Positions 17,921 to 26,032 of a stretch of DNA of 64,000 nt are shown here, piece after piece. The notes beneath the pieces were generated by a model. The model was not told the DNA's origin. It worked only from the letters and a program-made list of their open reading frames with translations, and ran no database searches. The translations under genes and the position numbers were made by a program. This DNA comes from Actinocorallia sp039871655 (GTDB taxonomy: Bacteria; Actinomycetota; Actinomycetes; Streptosporangiales; Streptosporangiaceae): the NCBI RefSeq assembly GCF_039871655.1, contig NZ_JBDPLZ010000004.1, positions 186,001 through 250,000 on the forward strand, given 5' to 3'. Position 1 is the first letter of the stretch, and every line of letters begins with the position of its first letter.

Positions 17921-19822
17921 TTGAGCCTGCTTGAGTCGATCAAAGGCCCTGATGACCTGAAACGCCTCGACGTGGAGAGCCTGCCGGCGCTGCACGCGGA
18001 GATCAGGGAGTTCCTGGTCGAGGCCGTCTCCAAGACCGGCGGGCACCTCGGACCGAACCTCGGAGTGGTGGAGCTGACCGTCGCCCTGCACCGGGTGTTC
18101 GACTCCCCGCGGGACAGGATCCTCTTCGACACCGGTCACCAAGCCTATGTGCACAAGCTGCTCACCGGTCGTCAGGACTTCGTCCGGCTGCGGCAGAAGG
18201 GCGGGGTCTCGGGCTACCCGAGCCAGGCCGAGTCCGAGCACGACATCATCGAGAACTCCCACGCCTCCACCGCGCTGTCCTATGCCGACGGCCTGGCCAA
18301 GGCGTATCAGCTGCGGGGAGAGGCCGGCCGGCACGCGGTCGCGGTCGTCGGCGACGGCGCCCTCACCGGCGGCATGTGCTGGGAGGCGCTGAACAACATC
18401 GCCGCCGGCAAGGACCGGCCGGTGATCATCGTGGTGAACGACAACGGGCGCTCCTACTCCCCGACGATCGGCGGTCTGGCCAGCCACCTGGCCGACCTGC
18501 GCGTCACCCAGGGCTACGAGAAGGCGCTCGACCTGGTGAAGAAGACCGTGCCCAGGGTGCCGGTCGCGGGCGAGCTGGCCTACGAGGCGCTGCACGGCCT
18601 CAAGAAGGGCCTCAAGGACATGCTGCAGCCGCAGGCCATGTTCGAGGACCTGGGCCTGAAGTACATCGGCCCCATCGACGGCCACGACGAGCAGGCGCTG
18701 GAGCACGCCCTGCGCAAGGCCCGCGACTTCGGCGGTCCGGTGATCGTGCACGCGATCACCGTCAAGGGCCAGGGCTACGGCCCGGCGCTGGCCAACGTCG
18801 AGGACCACATGCACGGCGCCGGGGCGTTCGACCCGATGACCGGCAAGGGCAAGGCCGGCGGCGGCACCAGCTGGACCAAGGTCTTCTCGAACGAGATGGT
18901 CGCCATCGGCGCCGAGCGCCCGGACGTCGTCGGCATCACCGCGGCCATGCTGCACCCGGTGGGCCTGGCCGCCTTCGCCGAGGCGCACCCCGACCGCATC
19001 TACGACGTCGGCATCGCCGAGCAGCACGCCGCGACCTCCGCGGCGGGCCTGGCCCTGGGCGGGCTGCACCCGGTGGTCGCGATCTACGCGACCTTCCTCA
19101 ACCGCGCCTTCGACCAGGTGCTGATGGACATCGCGCTGCACAGACAGGGCGTGACGTTCGTGCTGGACCGCGCCGGGGTCACCGGCGACGACGGCGCCTC
19201 GCACAACGGCATGTGGGACCTGTCGATCATGCAGCTGGTGCCCGGCATGCACATCGGCGTCCCGCGCGACGGGGAGCGCCTGCGCTCCCTGCTGCGCGCC
19301 TGCCTGGACATCGACGACGCGCCGTCGGCGATCCGCTTCCCCAAGGGCCCGGTCTGCGAGGACATCCCGGCGGTCGGCAGGATCGGCTCCATGGACGTGA
19401 TCGTCCAGGGCGAGCGCAAGGACGTGCTGCTGGTGGCGGCCGGCTCGATGGTCGCCTCCGCGGTGGAGGTCGCCGAGCGGCTCACCAGCGAGGGCATCGC
19501 GGTGACCGTGGTCGACCCCCTGTTCGTCAAGCCGCTGGACCCGGCGCTGGCCGAGGCCGCCGAGGGCTACGAGCTGGTGGCCGTCGTGGAGGACAACGGC
19601 CGCACCGGCGCGGTGGGCGACGCCGTGGCCCGCCTGCTGCGCGACGCCGAGGTGGACGTCCCGATCCGGACCTTCGGCATTCCGCAGGAGTTCCTGGACC
19701 ACGCCAAGCGGAACGAGATCCTCGCCGAGATCGGTCTCACTCCGCAGGATCTGGCCAAGGAGATCACGGCGGCCCACGCCAAGGTCGTCAAGAGGAGGTC
19801 CACGCCTTCTCGCGCATCCTGA
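17921..19822 (+). CDS. dxs: 1-deoxy-D-xylulose-5-phosphate synthase
   Basis: The product is 633 aa, normal for DXS. It condenses pyruvate and glyceraldehyde 3-phosphate, the first step of the MEP isoprenoid pathway. The thiamine diphosphate motif is GDGALTGGMCWEALNN; the pyrimidine domain has GIAEQHAATSAAGLA with the catalytic glutamate; and DRAGVTGDDGASHNG is the usual family signature. I accept TTG 17921 (SLLESIKGP) because it fits the family N-terminus and follows GAGGAG; an ATG at 17913 is closed by TGA at once. No paralogue is seen in the window. Confidence 0.96.
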   Translation: MSLLESIKGPDDLKRLDVESLPALHAEIREFLVEAVSKTGGHLGPNLGVVELTVALHRVFDSPRDRILFDTGHQAYVHKLLTGRQDFVRLRQKGGVSGYPSQAESEHDIIENSHASTALSYADGLAKAYQLRGEAGRHAVAVVGDGALTGGMCWEALNNIAAGKDRPVIIVVNDNGRSYSPTIGGLASHLADLRVTQGYEKALDLVKKTVPRVPVAGELAYEALHGLKKGLKDMLQPQAMFEDLGLKYIGPIDGHDEQALEHALRKARDFGGPVIVHAITVKGQGYGPALANVEDHMHGAGAFDPMTGKGKAGGGTSWTKVFSNEMVAIGAERPDVVGITAAMLHPVGLAAFAEAHPDRIYDVGIAEQHAATSAAGLALGGLHPVVAIYATFLNRAFDQVLMDIALHRQGVTFVLDRAGVTGDDGASHNGMWDLSIMQLVPGMHIGVPRDGERLRSLLRACLDIDDAPSAIRFPKGPVCEDIPAVGRIGSMDVIVQGERKDVLLVAAGSMVASAVEVAERLTSEGIAVTVVDPLFVKPLDPALAEAAEGYELVAVVEDNGRTGAVGDAVARLLRDAEVDVPIRTFGIPQEFLDHAKRNEILAEIGLTPQDLAKEITAAHAKVVKRRSTPSRAS

Positions 19823-19833
19823 CGCAACCCGTT

Positions 19834-19863
19834 ACGGTGTGTGATGTAGATGACGCACACCGT
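19834..19863. repeat. inverted repeat between dxs and the permease gene
   Basis: ACGGTGTG (19834-19841) and CACACCGT (19856-19863) are exact inverted arms around 14 bases. It lies between the dxs stop and the permease start, so it may be a weak terminator or an operator for the permease. Confidence 0.4.
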
Positions 19864-19877
19864 GACGAGGAGCGTGG

Positions 19878-21362
19878 GTGGGCACTCTGTTCCGTACCAA
19901 GACGGTCGAGCGTTCCATCAGGGAGACCGAGGCGCCGGGGCACCGGCTCCGCAAGGACCTGACGGCGCTCGACCTGACGGTCTTCGGCATCGGCGTCATC
20001 GTCGGCACCGGGATCTTCGTGCTGACCGGCCGGGTCGCCCGCGAGTACGCCGGCCCGGCCGTCGCCGTCTCGTTCGTGGTCGCCGGGCTCGTGTGCGCCC
20101 TGGCGGCCCTGTGCTACGCCGAGTTCGCCTCGACCGTCCCGGTCGCGGGCTCGGCCTACACCTTCTCCTACGCCACCATGGGCGAGTTCCCCGCCTGGAT
20201 CATCGGCTGGGACCTCATCCTGGAGATGGCGCTCGGCGCGGCGGTGGTCGCGGTCGGCTGGTCGGGGTACTTCACCTCGCTGCTGTCGGGGTTCGGCATC
20301 GACCTGCCGGCCTCGCTGGCGGGGGAGGGCGCCCGGTTCAACCTGCCCGCGGTGTTCATCGTGCTGGCGGCGACCGCGGTGCTCACCATCGGGATCAAGA
20401 TCTCCTCCCGGATCAACGCGCTGATGGTCGCGGTGAAGCTGGCGGTGGTCGCGCTGGTCGTCATCGGCGGGCTGTTCTTCGTGAAGGCGGCCAACTACCG
20501 GCCGTTCATCCCGCCGCCGCAGAGCACGGAGACCGTCGAGGGGGTGCGCGCGCCGCTGATCCAGGTGCTGTTCGGCCTGACCCCGGTCGCGTTCGGCTGG
20601 TTCGGCGTCTTCAGCGCGGTCGCCATCGTGTTCTTCGCCTACATCGGGTTCGACGTGGTGGCGACCACCGCGGAGGAGGCGCGGCGCCCGCAGCGCGATC
20701 TTCCCATCGGCATCCTGAGCTCGCTGGGCATCTGCACACTGCTGTACGTGGCGGTCTCGCTGGTCGTCGTCGGGATGCAGCCCTACACCGAGCTCAGTGA
20801 GGCGGCGCCGCTGGCCGACGCCTTCAAGGCGGTCGGCCGGCCGTTCTTCGCCGGGGTCATCAGCGTCGGCGCCATCTTCGGGCTCACCACGGTGGTGCTC
20901 ATCCTCATGCTCGGGCAGAGCCGGGTGTTCTTCGCGATGAGCAGGGACGGCCTGCTGCCGCAGTGGCTGGCGCACGTCCACCCCAAGTACCGCACGCCCG
21001 CCCGGTCGACGCTGTTCATGGGCGTGGTCGTCGCCGTGCTGGCCGGGCTGATCCCGCTGTCGGCGCTGGCGGAGCTGGTGAACATCGGCACGCTCTTCGC
21101 CTTCATGCTGGTCTCCCTCGGCGTGCTGGTGCTGCGCCGCACCCGCCCCGACCTGCGCCGCGCGTTCCGCACCCCGTTCGTCCCGCTGGTCCCGGTGCTC
21201 GCGGCGCTGGGCAGCCTGTTCGTGATGGTCAACCTTCCGGTCGAGACTTGGATTCGGTTCTTCGTATGGATGCTCGTGGGAACGGTGATCTACCTGTCGT
21301 ACGGCCGCGGTCACAGCAAGCTTCAGACGTCTCCCGAAAAAAGCCTCCGATCCGTGATCTAG
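19878..21362 (+). CDS. amino-acid permease (APC superfamily, cationic type)
   Basis: The product is 494 aa with 12 or more membrane segments. The first carries the APC signature (LTVFGIGVIVGTGIFVLTG) at about residues 34-52. The conserved IGFDVVATTAEEARRPQRDLPIG loop matches the CAT-like cationic amino-acid transporters. GTG 19878 follows GAGGAG. It probably imports basic amino acids in exchange with protons; the substrate is inferred from the family only. The next gene starts 35 bp downstream and may share its transcript. Confidence 0.88.
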   Translation: MGTLFRTKTVERSIRETEAPGHRLRKDLTALDLTVFGIGVIVGTGIFVLTGRVAREYAGPAVAVSFVVAGLVCALAALCYAEFASTVPVAGSAYTFSYATMGEFPAWIIGWDLILEMALGAAVVAVGWSGYFTSLLSGFGIDLPASLAGEGARFNLPAVFIVLAATAVLTIGIKISSRINALMVAVKLAVVALVVIGGLFFVKAANYRPFIPPPQSTETVEGVRAPLIQVLFGLTPVAFGWFGVFSAVAIVFFAYIGFDVVATTAEEARRPQRDLPIGILSSLGICTLLYVAVSLVVVGMQPYTELSEAAPLADAFKAVGRPFFAGVISVGAIFGLTTVVLILMLGQSRVFFAMSRDGLLPQWLAHVHPKYRTPARSTLFMGVVVAVLAGLIPLSALAELVNIGTLFAFMLVSLGVLVLRRTRPDLRRAFRTPFVPLVPVLAALGSLFVMVNLPVETWIRFFVWMLVGTVIYLSYGRGHSKLQTSPEKSLRSVI

Positions 21363-21397
21363 CTCACCGTAGTCTGGGCGATGTGATTGCAGGCACA

Positions 21398-22711
21398 ATG
21401 CGGAGTGTGAAGGACTTTAAAGTCGCCGTGATCGGTGCCGGCCCCGCCGGACTGTACACGGCCGAAGCCCTGGTCAAGAACGGGTTGGAGGTCGATGTCT
21501 TCGACCGTCTGCCCACTCCCTACGGACTCGTGCGCTACGGCGTCGCTCCGGACCACAAGTCGATCAAGGCGATCGCCCGCTACCTCCAGCGGGTGCTGGA
21601 GAGCCCCGGCGTGCGGTTCTTCGGCGGCGTGGAACTCGGCAGGGACATGAGCCGCGAGGATCTGCTCGCCTGTTACGACGCGGTGGTCTACAGCACCGGA
21701 GCGATGGTCGACCGGAAGCTGGGCATCCCCGGAGAGGACCTCCCCGGGTCGATCGCCGCCACCGACTTCGTCAACTGGTACTGCGGGCACCCCGACGCCG
21801 CGGGGCACTCCTTCGACCTCTCGGTGGAGGAGGCCGCGGTCATCGGGGTCGGCAACGTGGCGGTGGACGTGGTGCGCATCCTGGCCAAGACCACCGAGGA
21901 GCTCCACCAGACCGACATCCCCGTGCATGTGATGGAGGCCTTGTCCCGCAGCCGGATCAAGCGCATCCACCTGATCGGCAGGCGCGGCCCCGCACAGGCG
22001 AAGTTCACCACCAAGGAGGCCAGGGAGCTCGGTGAGCTGCCCCACGCCTCGATCCATGTCCGGCCCCAGGACATGGAGCTGGACCCGGCGAGCGCGGAGC
22101 TGGCCGAGACCGACCGGCACGTGCGCGGCAACATCGCGGCGATGAGAGCCTGGACGGACGAGCCCAAGCCCGCCGACCGGCGGATCGAGCTGCGGTTCTG
22201 GCTGGCGCCCGCGGAGATCCTGGGCTCCGAGCGGGTGGAGGGCCTCCGGCTGGAGCGGACCGCCCTGGTGGACGGGCGTGTCACCGGCACCGGCGAGTTC
22301 GAGACGCTGCCGGTGGGCATGGTCATCCGCTCGGTCGGCTACCAGAGCGTCCCGCTGCGGGGCGTGCCCTTCGACGAGCGCGCGTCGGTCATCCGCAACG
22401 ACAAGGGCAGGGTGGCCGAGGGCGAGTACACGGCGGGCTGGATCAAGCGCGGTCCGACGGGCGTGGTGGGCACCAACAAGTCCGACGCCGCCGAGACCGT
22501 CCAGACGCTGATCTCGGAACTGGGGTCCCGTCCGCGTCCGTCGGGGGACATGGTGGAGCTGCTCCGCTCTCGCGGCGTTGAAATCTTCACATATCGGCAT
22601 TGGTTGGGTCTGGACGCGGCGGAGAGAGCACTGGCAGAGTCTCTCTCACGCGGTGAAAGCGTCAAGTTGGGTACCTGGGAAGCCATGCGTTCCGCTTGCG
22701 TGATCCACTGA
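21398..22711 (+). CDS. fprA: ferredoxin-NADP+ reductase, FprA type
   Basis: The product is 437 aa and has the two-nucleotide-fold plan of adrenodoxin-reductase-like enzymes: FAD motif VIGAGPAGLYTAEAL near the start, NADPH motif GVGNVAVDVVRIL in the middle, and IKRGPTGVVGTNKSDA before the C-terminus. It passes electrons between NADPH and ferredoxins, for example to cytochromes P450. The ATG at 21398 has only a weak ribosome site; a TAGTCT box at 21370-21375 could produce a very short leader. Its closest known relatives are mycobacterial FprA and FprB-type proteins. Confidence 0.92.
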   Translation: MRSVKDFKVAVIGAGPAGLYTAEALVKNGLEVDVFDRLPTPYGLVRYGVAPDHKSIKAIARYLQRVLESPGVRFFGGVELGRDMSREDLLACYDAVVYSTGAMVDRKLGIPGEDLPGSIAATDFVNWYCGHPDAAGHSFDLSVEEAAVIGVGNVAVDVVRILAKTTEELHQTDIPVHVMEALSRSRIKRIHLIGRRGPAQAKFTTKEARELGELPHASIHVRPQDMELDPASAELAETDRHVRGNIAAMRAWTDEPKPADRRIELRFWLAPAEILGSERVEGLRLERTALVDGRVTGTGEFETLPVGMVIRSVGYQSVPLRGVPFDERASVIRNDKGRVAEGEYTAGWIKRGPTGVVGTNKSDAAETVQTLISELGSRPRPSGDMVELLRSRGVEIFTYRHWLGLDAAERALAESLSRGESVKLGTWEAMRSACVIH

Positions 22712-22757
22712 CCGTCCTTTGATTCGCAAGACCATCGGGGGCCATTGATCGGCAGTG

Positions 22758-22772
22758 GACCCCTCTGGGGTC
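22758..22772. repeat. short hairpin after fprA
   Basis: GACCCC-TCT-GGGGTC pairs over six bases, 46 bases after the fprA stop. It may end the fprA transcript, and it lies upstream of the start I chose for the next gene. Confidence 0.35.
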
Positions 22773-22793
22773 GGAGCAGGGAAGTGGTGCAGA

Positions 22794-23192
22794 GTGACCA
22801 TTCTCGATGTGAGGTTTCGCGATGTGACCGGCGGCGCCCAGCTGTACGGTTTCCCTCCTCCCCAGCTCCTTCCCCGGCTCCGGTGGCTCGGCGCGGACTA
22901 TTCGGCCCTGCTCGCCCGTGACCTCGGGCAGGGCCTGCTCCGGCAGGCTCCCGGCACCCGGCTCCGGGCGGTGCGCTGCGAGTCCGACCCGATGGTCAGG
23001 ACCGTGGGCGTCGACCACGCCGGCGTCCCCCGCGCCCAGGACGTGTCCTTCGCCCTGGAGGTCCTGCTCCTGGACGAGGCGGGCCGCTCCTGGCGCCTGC
23101 GCGGGCGCTGGACGTACACGGGCAGGGAATTGGGCACCCCCCAGGCCCGGGTCAATCACTATTGGGAACTGTTCACGGTCGACCGTGTCTGA
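22794..23192 (+). CDS. uncharacterised small protein
   Basis: The product is 132 aa from GTG 22794 (or 145 aa from GTG 22755, which would start at the hairpin). I do not recognise a family. It has no signal peptide or membrane segment. The first half is mixed (LYGFPPPQLLPRLRWLGADY), and the second half alternates charged and hydrophobic residues as in beta-strands (FALEVLLLDEAGRSWRLRGRWTYTGRELG). It ends YWELFTVDRV. Codon use matches the neighbours. It stands alone between fprA and the baeRF gene. Confidence 0.65.
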   Translation: MTILDVRFRDVTGGAQLYGFPPPQLLPRLRWLGADYSALLARDLGQGLLRQAPGTRLRAVRCESDPMVRTVGVDHAGVPRAQDVSFALEVLLLDEAGRSWRLRGRWTYTGRELGTPQARVNHYWELFTVDRV

Positions 23193-23322
23193 GCCCGACC
23201 GGTTCCCGCGATTCCCCTGATCGAAGCATTCTCTCCGGTTCTCGACGCCGGGTCATCCTTTGCCAAATGAGCGATCATCGAAGGCTCGGGGCGAATGGCG
23301 GCTGAGTAACCTGAGGGAAACA

Positions 23323-24438
23323 ATGATCGCGAGAAATCGGGGGATTTCTGTGGACGCGTCGCAGCTCGCCGATCTGCACGAACCTCGGCCGTTCCCGGCC
23401 GTCTCGATCATCATGCCGACCCACCGCCGCCTGCCCGAGCGCAGGCAGGACCAGGTGCGGCTGAAGGTGCTCCTGGACGAGGCACGGCACCGGCTGCGCG
23501 AACTGGAACTGGAGCGCAGGGTCGCCGACGAGATCATGCGCAACCTGGAGAAGGCGGCGGAGCAGGTCGATTTCGATCACACCGCCGAGGCCGTGGTGCT
23601 GCTGGCCGCCCACGGAGGGGAGACCCATTCCTTCGTCCTGCCGCACGTCGCGGTCAAGGAACGGGTCATCGTCGATGACACCTTCGCCACCCGCGACCTC
23701 GTCGCGATGCTGGACAACACCTGGAAGTACTGGGTGCTGGCATTGGCCAAGAAGACCCGGCTGCTGAGCGGCGACGGCCAGCGGATCAGCGAGGTGAGCA
23801 GCGCGCTGTTCCCGCTCGTCTACACCGACGCCGTCCCCGTCCCCGACGAGAGGGGCAGGCCCGCGCCACGGGAGTTCCCCATCGGGGACGAGCGGCGCAT
23901 GCAGTTCCTCCGCCAGGTCGAGCACAACCTCGCCGAGGTCCTCAAGCGGGACCCGCGCCCGCTCGTCGTCATCGGCGTCCAGCGCCACGTCACCCTCTTC
24001 CTGGAAGGCGTGCACAACAGCATCGCCGAGGCGGTCGTGGGCACGGTCGACGGGGGCTTCGACTCCGCGACGCCCGCGGAGATCGACGCCGCCGTCGAAC
24101 CCGTGCTGCAGGAGGAGCGGCGCAGGGCCCAGCTCAGGGCGCTGGAGGAGCTCGACGGGGCGTTCTCGGGCCGCAGGTTCGCCGGCGGCCTGGAGGAGTG
24201 CTGGGAGCTGGCGCCGCTCGGCCGCATCGGCCACCTCATGGTGGAGGAAGGCTACATCAGGCCCGCCCGCACCCTGGACGGCCGCCTGCGGCCCGCTGAC
24301 GACCTGGAGGGCAAGTACGTCAACGACGCGGTGGACGATCTGGTGGAGATGGTCCTGCGCGGCGACGGCAAGGTCACCTTCGTGCCGGACGGCTCGCTGG
24401 ACGAGTACGAGCACGTCGCGGCGGTCCTGCGCTACTGA
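23323..24438 (+). CDS. baeRF-family protein (bacterial archaeo-eukaryotic release factor-like)
   Basis: The product is 371 aa. It resembles bacterial eRF1-like proteins: an N-terminal helical part with a charged coiled region (RHRLRELELERRVADEIMRN), a central domain (VVLLAAHGGETHSFVLPH; DDTFATRDLVAML) and a C-terminal region related to the ribosomal L7Ae-like part of eRF1 (LGRIGHLMVEEGYIRPARTL). These are proposed to act in translation quality control or ribosome rescue; none of this subfamily is well characterised. I chose ATG 23323 because GAGGGAAA lies just upstream; an open frame begins at 23260 and a GTG at 23350 is possible. Confidence 0.72.
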   Translation: MIARNRGISVDASQLADLHEPRPFPAVSIIMPTHRRLPERRQDQVRLKVLLDEARHRLRELELERRVADEIMRNLEKAAEQVDFDHTAEAVVLLAAHGGETHSFVLPHVAVKERVIVDDTFATRDLVAMLDNTWKYWVLALAKKTRLLSGDGQRISEVSSALFPLVYTDAVPVPDERGRPAPREFPIGDERRMQFLRQVEHNLAEVLKRDPRPLVVIGVQRHVTLFLEGVHNSIAEAVVGTVDGGFDSATPAEIDAAVEPVLQEERRRAQLRALEELDGAFSGRRFAGGLEECWELAPLGRIGHLMVEEGYIRPARTLDGRLRPADDLEGKYVNDAVDDLVEMVLRGDGKVTFVPDGSLDEYEHVAAVLRY

Positions 24439-24453
24439 GGGCCCCGGCCCTCA
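24436..24453. terminator. bidirectional terminator formed by two stop codons
   Basis: TGAGGGCC-CC-GGCCCTCA pairs over eight bases. Its outer ends are the TGA of the baeRF gene and the complement of the TGA of the convergent CYTH-like gene. Confidence 0.5.
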
Positions 24454-25836
24454 CCGGTGCAGCGCCGACTCCCACGGGTTGGAGTCGCCGGACGACCAGG
24501 GCACGGCCAGCAGATCGAGCGAGGCGATCGGCCCGTAGGGCTCGGGCACGGTCGCCTCGACCTTGAACGGGGTCGAGCCGTGCGCCGGCAGCCCTTCCAC
24601 GAAGGTCATCTCCCCGCTGATCAGGGCGCCTCTGTCGTCGCGGAACAGCACGACCAGCGCCGCCTCCTCTATCTGCAGGGGGTAGGGGTTGACGATCTCG
24701 CCGGTCACCTCGCACTCCTGCCCTCTGAGCTCGAACTCCACCGCCCGGTAGGTGAAGGGCGGGAAGTCCTCGGGCCGGGAGTCGGTCGGGTACCAGTCCG
24801 CGGGCCGGGGGGTGATCTCCAGGGTGTGCGGCCGGTTGCCGGTGATCTCCAGCGCGCTGGCCCAGCCGATGCGGGTTCCGGGCGGCAGCGCGGTCAGCAC
24901 CTGCTCGTGCTGGCCCAGCAGCTGCCCCTGCTCGTCCCGCACGGTGATCTGGACGGTGGGGAACTCGCACCAGTAGAGCGTGTTGGGGTTCTCCAGCACC
25001 ACGGCCCAGTGGATCCAGTGCTCGCCCGGCACCCACTCGCTGGCCTCGCCGGTCCAGCCGGTCTCGGCCACGACGAACTGCCGGAGCAGCTCGGGCCCCG
25101 GCGCGGGTTCCGGCGCGGGGGCGGGAGCAGGCCTGCGGGGCGGGATCGGCACGGTGACCAGCGGTCCGATGTCCGGCCGCGGCATCTGCTCCACCCGGGT
25201 GGGCGGCCCGGCCGGGGGCGCCGCGTGGGCCGCCGCGGGCGTCTGCCCGGGCGGGACGGAGGGAGGCGCGGGCACGGGGGCCGGGGGAGCCTGCGCCGCG
25301 GGCGCGGGCTGCTGGATCTGGGGCATCGCCGGAGCTCCGGGATGCGCGGCCTGGGGCCCGGAGACGACGGAGGGCGCGGGGGGAGCGGGTCCTGAGGACA
25401 GCGGCCGGGCCCGGGCGGGGTCCAGCCGGAGCTGGATCACGGCCCAGCGGACGTGCTCCTCCTGGGAGCCGGTGATCTCCAGGGCGGGGGCGAGCCCGGC
25501 GGCCTCGGTCAGCCGGAACTCGATGCCGTGAAGCTCCCAGACCTCCTGGACGCTCTCCTGCCGGCCGCCGGTGACCAGGCCGAGCCCCTCGAGGATCTGC
25601 CAGGTCGCCTCGAAGTCCTGCACCCGCACCTCACGGGTGACCTGGTCGCCTCGCATGAGGGCCAGCACGTGGTGCTCGCCGTCCGATCGGAGCCCGCCCC
25701 AGATCCCGTTCTGCGGTCCTGTCACCGCGACCTTGCGTACGTGGTGCGGAGGCTGCTGGCACCGCGCGCCGAGGGCGTGCAGGCGCTGCCGGACGGCATC
25801 CGGGTCGAGCTCGAAGTAGCGGATTCCGAACCCCAC
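24451..25836 (-). CDS. CYTH-like / Pro-rich / beta-sandwich fusion protein, unknown function
   Basis: The product is 461 aa in three parts. Residues 1-140 resemble a CYTH (class IV cyclase / thiamine triphosphatase) half-barrel: FELDPDAVRQRLHALGARC and REVRVQDFEATWQILEGLG at the usual spacing, but the N-terminal Glu-x-Glu-x-Lys motif is missing, so it is probably not catalytic. Residues 141-245 are Pro/Ala-rich and disordered. Residues 246-461 are beta-strand rich with an FxLYD-like pattern (WAVVLENPNTLYWCEFPTVQ; EIVNPYPLQIEEAALVVLFR). No signal peptide is present. Family assignment is tentative. Confidence 0.6.
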   Translation of the reverse strand: MGFGIRYFELDPDAVRQRLHALGARCQQPPHHVRKVAVTGPQNGIWGGLRSDGEHHVLALMRGDQVTREVRVQDFEATWQILEGLGLVTGGRQESVQEVWELHGIEFRLTEAAGLAPALEITGSQEEHVRWAVIQLRLDPARARPLSSGPAPPAPSVVSGPQAAHPGAPAMPQIQQPAPAAQAPPAPVPAPPSVPPGQTPAAAHAAPPAGPPTRVEQMPRPDIGPLVTVPIPPRRPAPAPAPEPAPGPELLRQFVVAETGWTGEASEWVPGEHWIHWAVVLENPNTLYWCEFPTVQITVRDEQGQLLGQHEQVLTALPPGTRIGWASALEITGNRPHTLEITPRPADWYPTDSRPEDFPPFTYRAVEFELRGQECEVTGEIVNPYPLQIEEAALVVLFRDDRGALISGEMTFVEGLPAHGSTPFKVEATVPEPYGPIASLDLLAVPWSSGDSNPWESALHR

Positions 25837-25942
25837 GACTCCCCCAGACGACTTTCAGCGGGTTCCTATCGTGTCCTAACGGACATGTCTCATCAATAAG
25901 CCTCGCCGACTCACTGCCCTGACCGGGAGGAGGGAACGAAAA

Positions 25943-25971
25943 GCGCCCCGTGTCGTGACGACACGGGACGC
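25943..25971 (-). terminator. terminator of the fadA-fadB operon
   Basis: CCCGTGTCG-TGA-CGACACGGG (25947-25967) pairs perfectly over nine bases and extends by three more beyond one mismatch. On the minus strand it is followed by CTTTTCGTT. It lies about 60 bases after the fadB stop. Confidence 0.8.
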
Positions 25972-26032
25972 CTCCCGTTAGCCGGACCGGTAACCCCCCA
26001 GTCCCGTGCCCGGCGGTCCATCGGGACGATCC

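Noticed and set aside
17834..19777. 647-codon frame antisense to dxs
   Set aside because: Same cause: third-position GC makes antisense frames long. The plus strand has all DXS signatures.
21361..21400. Possible riboswitch or structured leader before fprA
   Set aside because: Only 35 bases separate the genes and no stable fold is visible.
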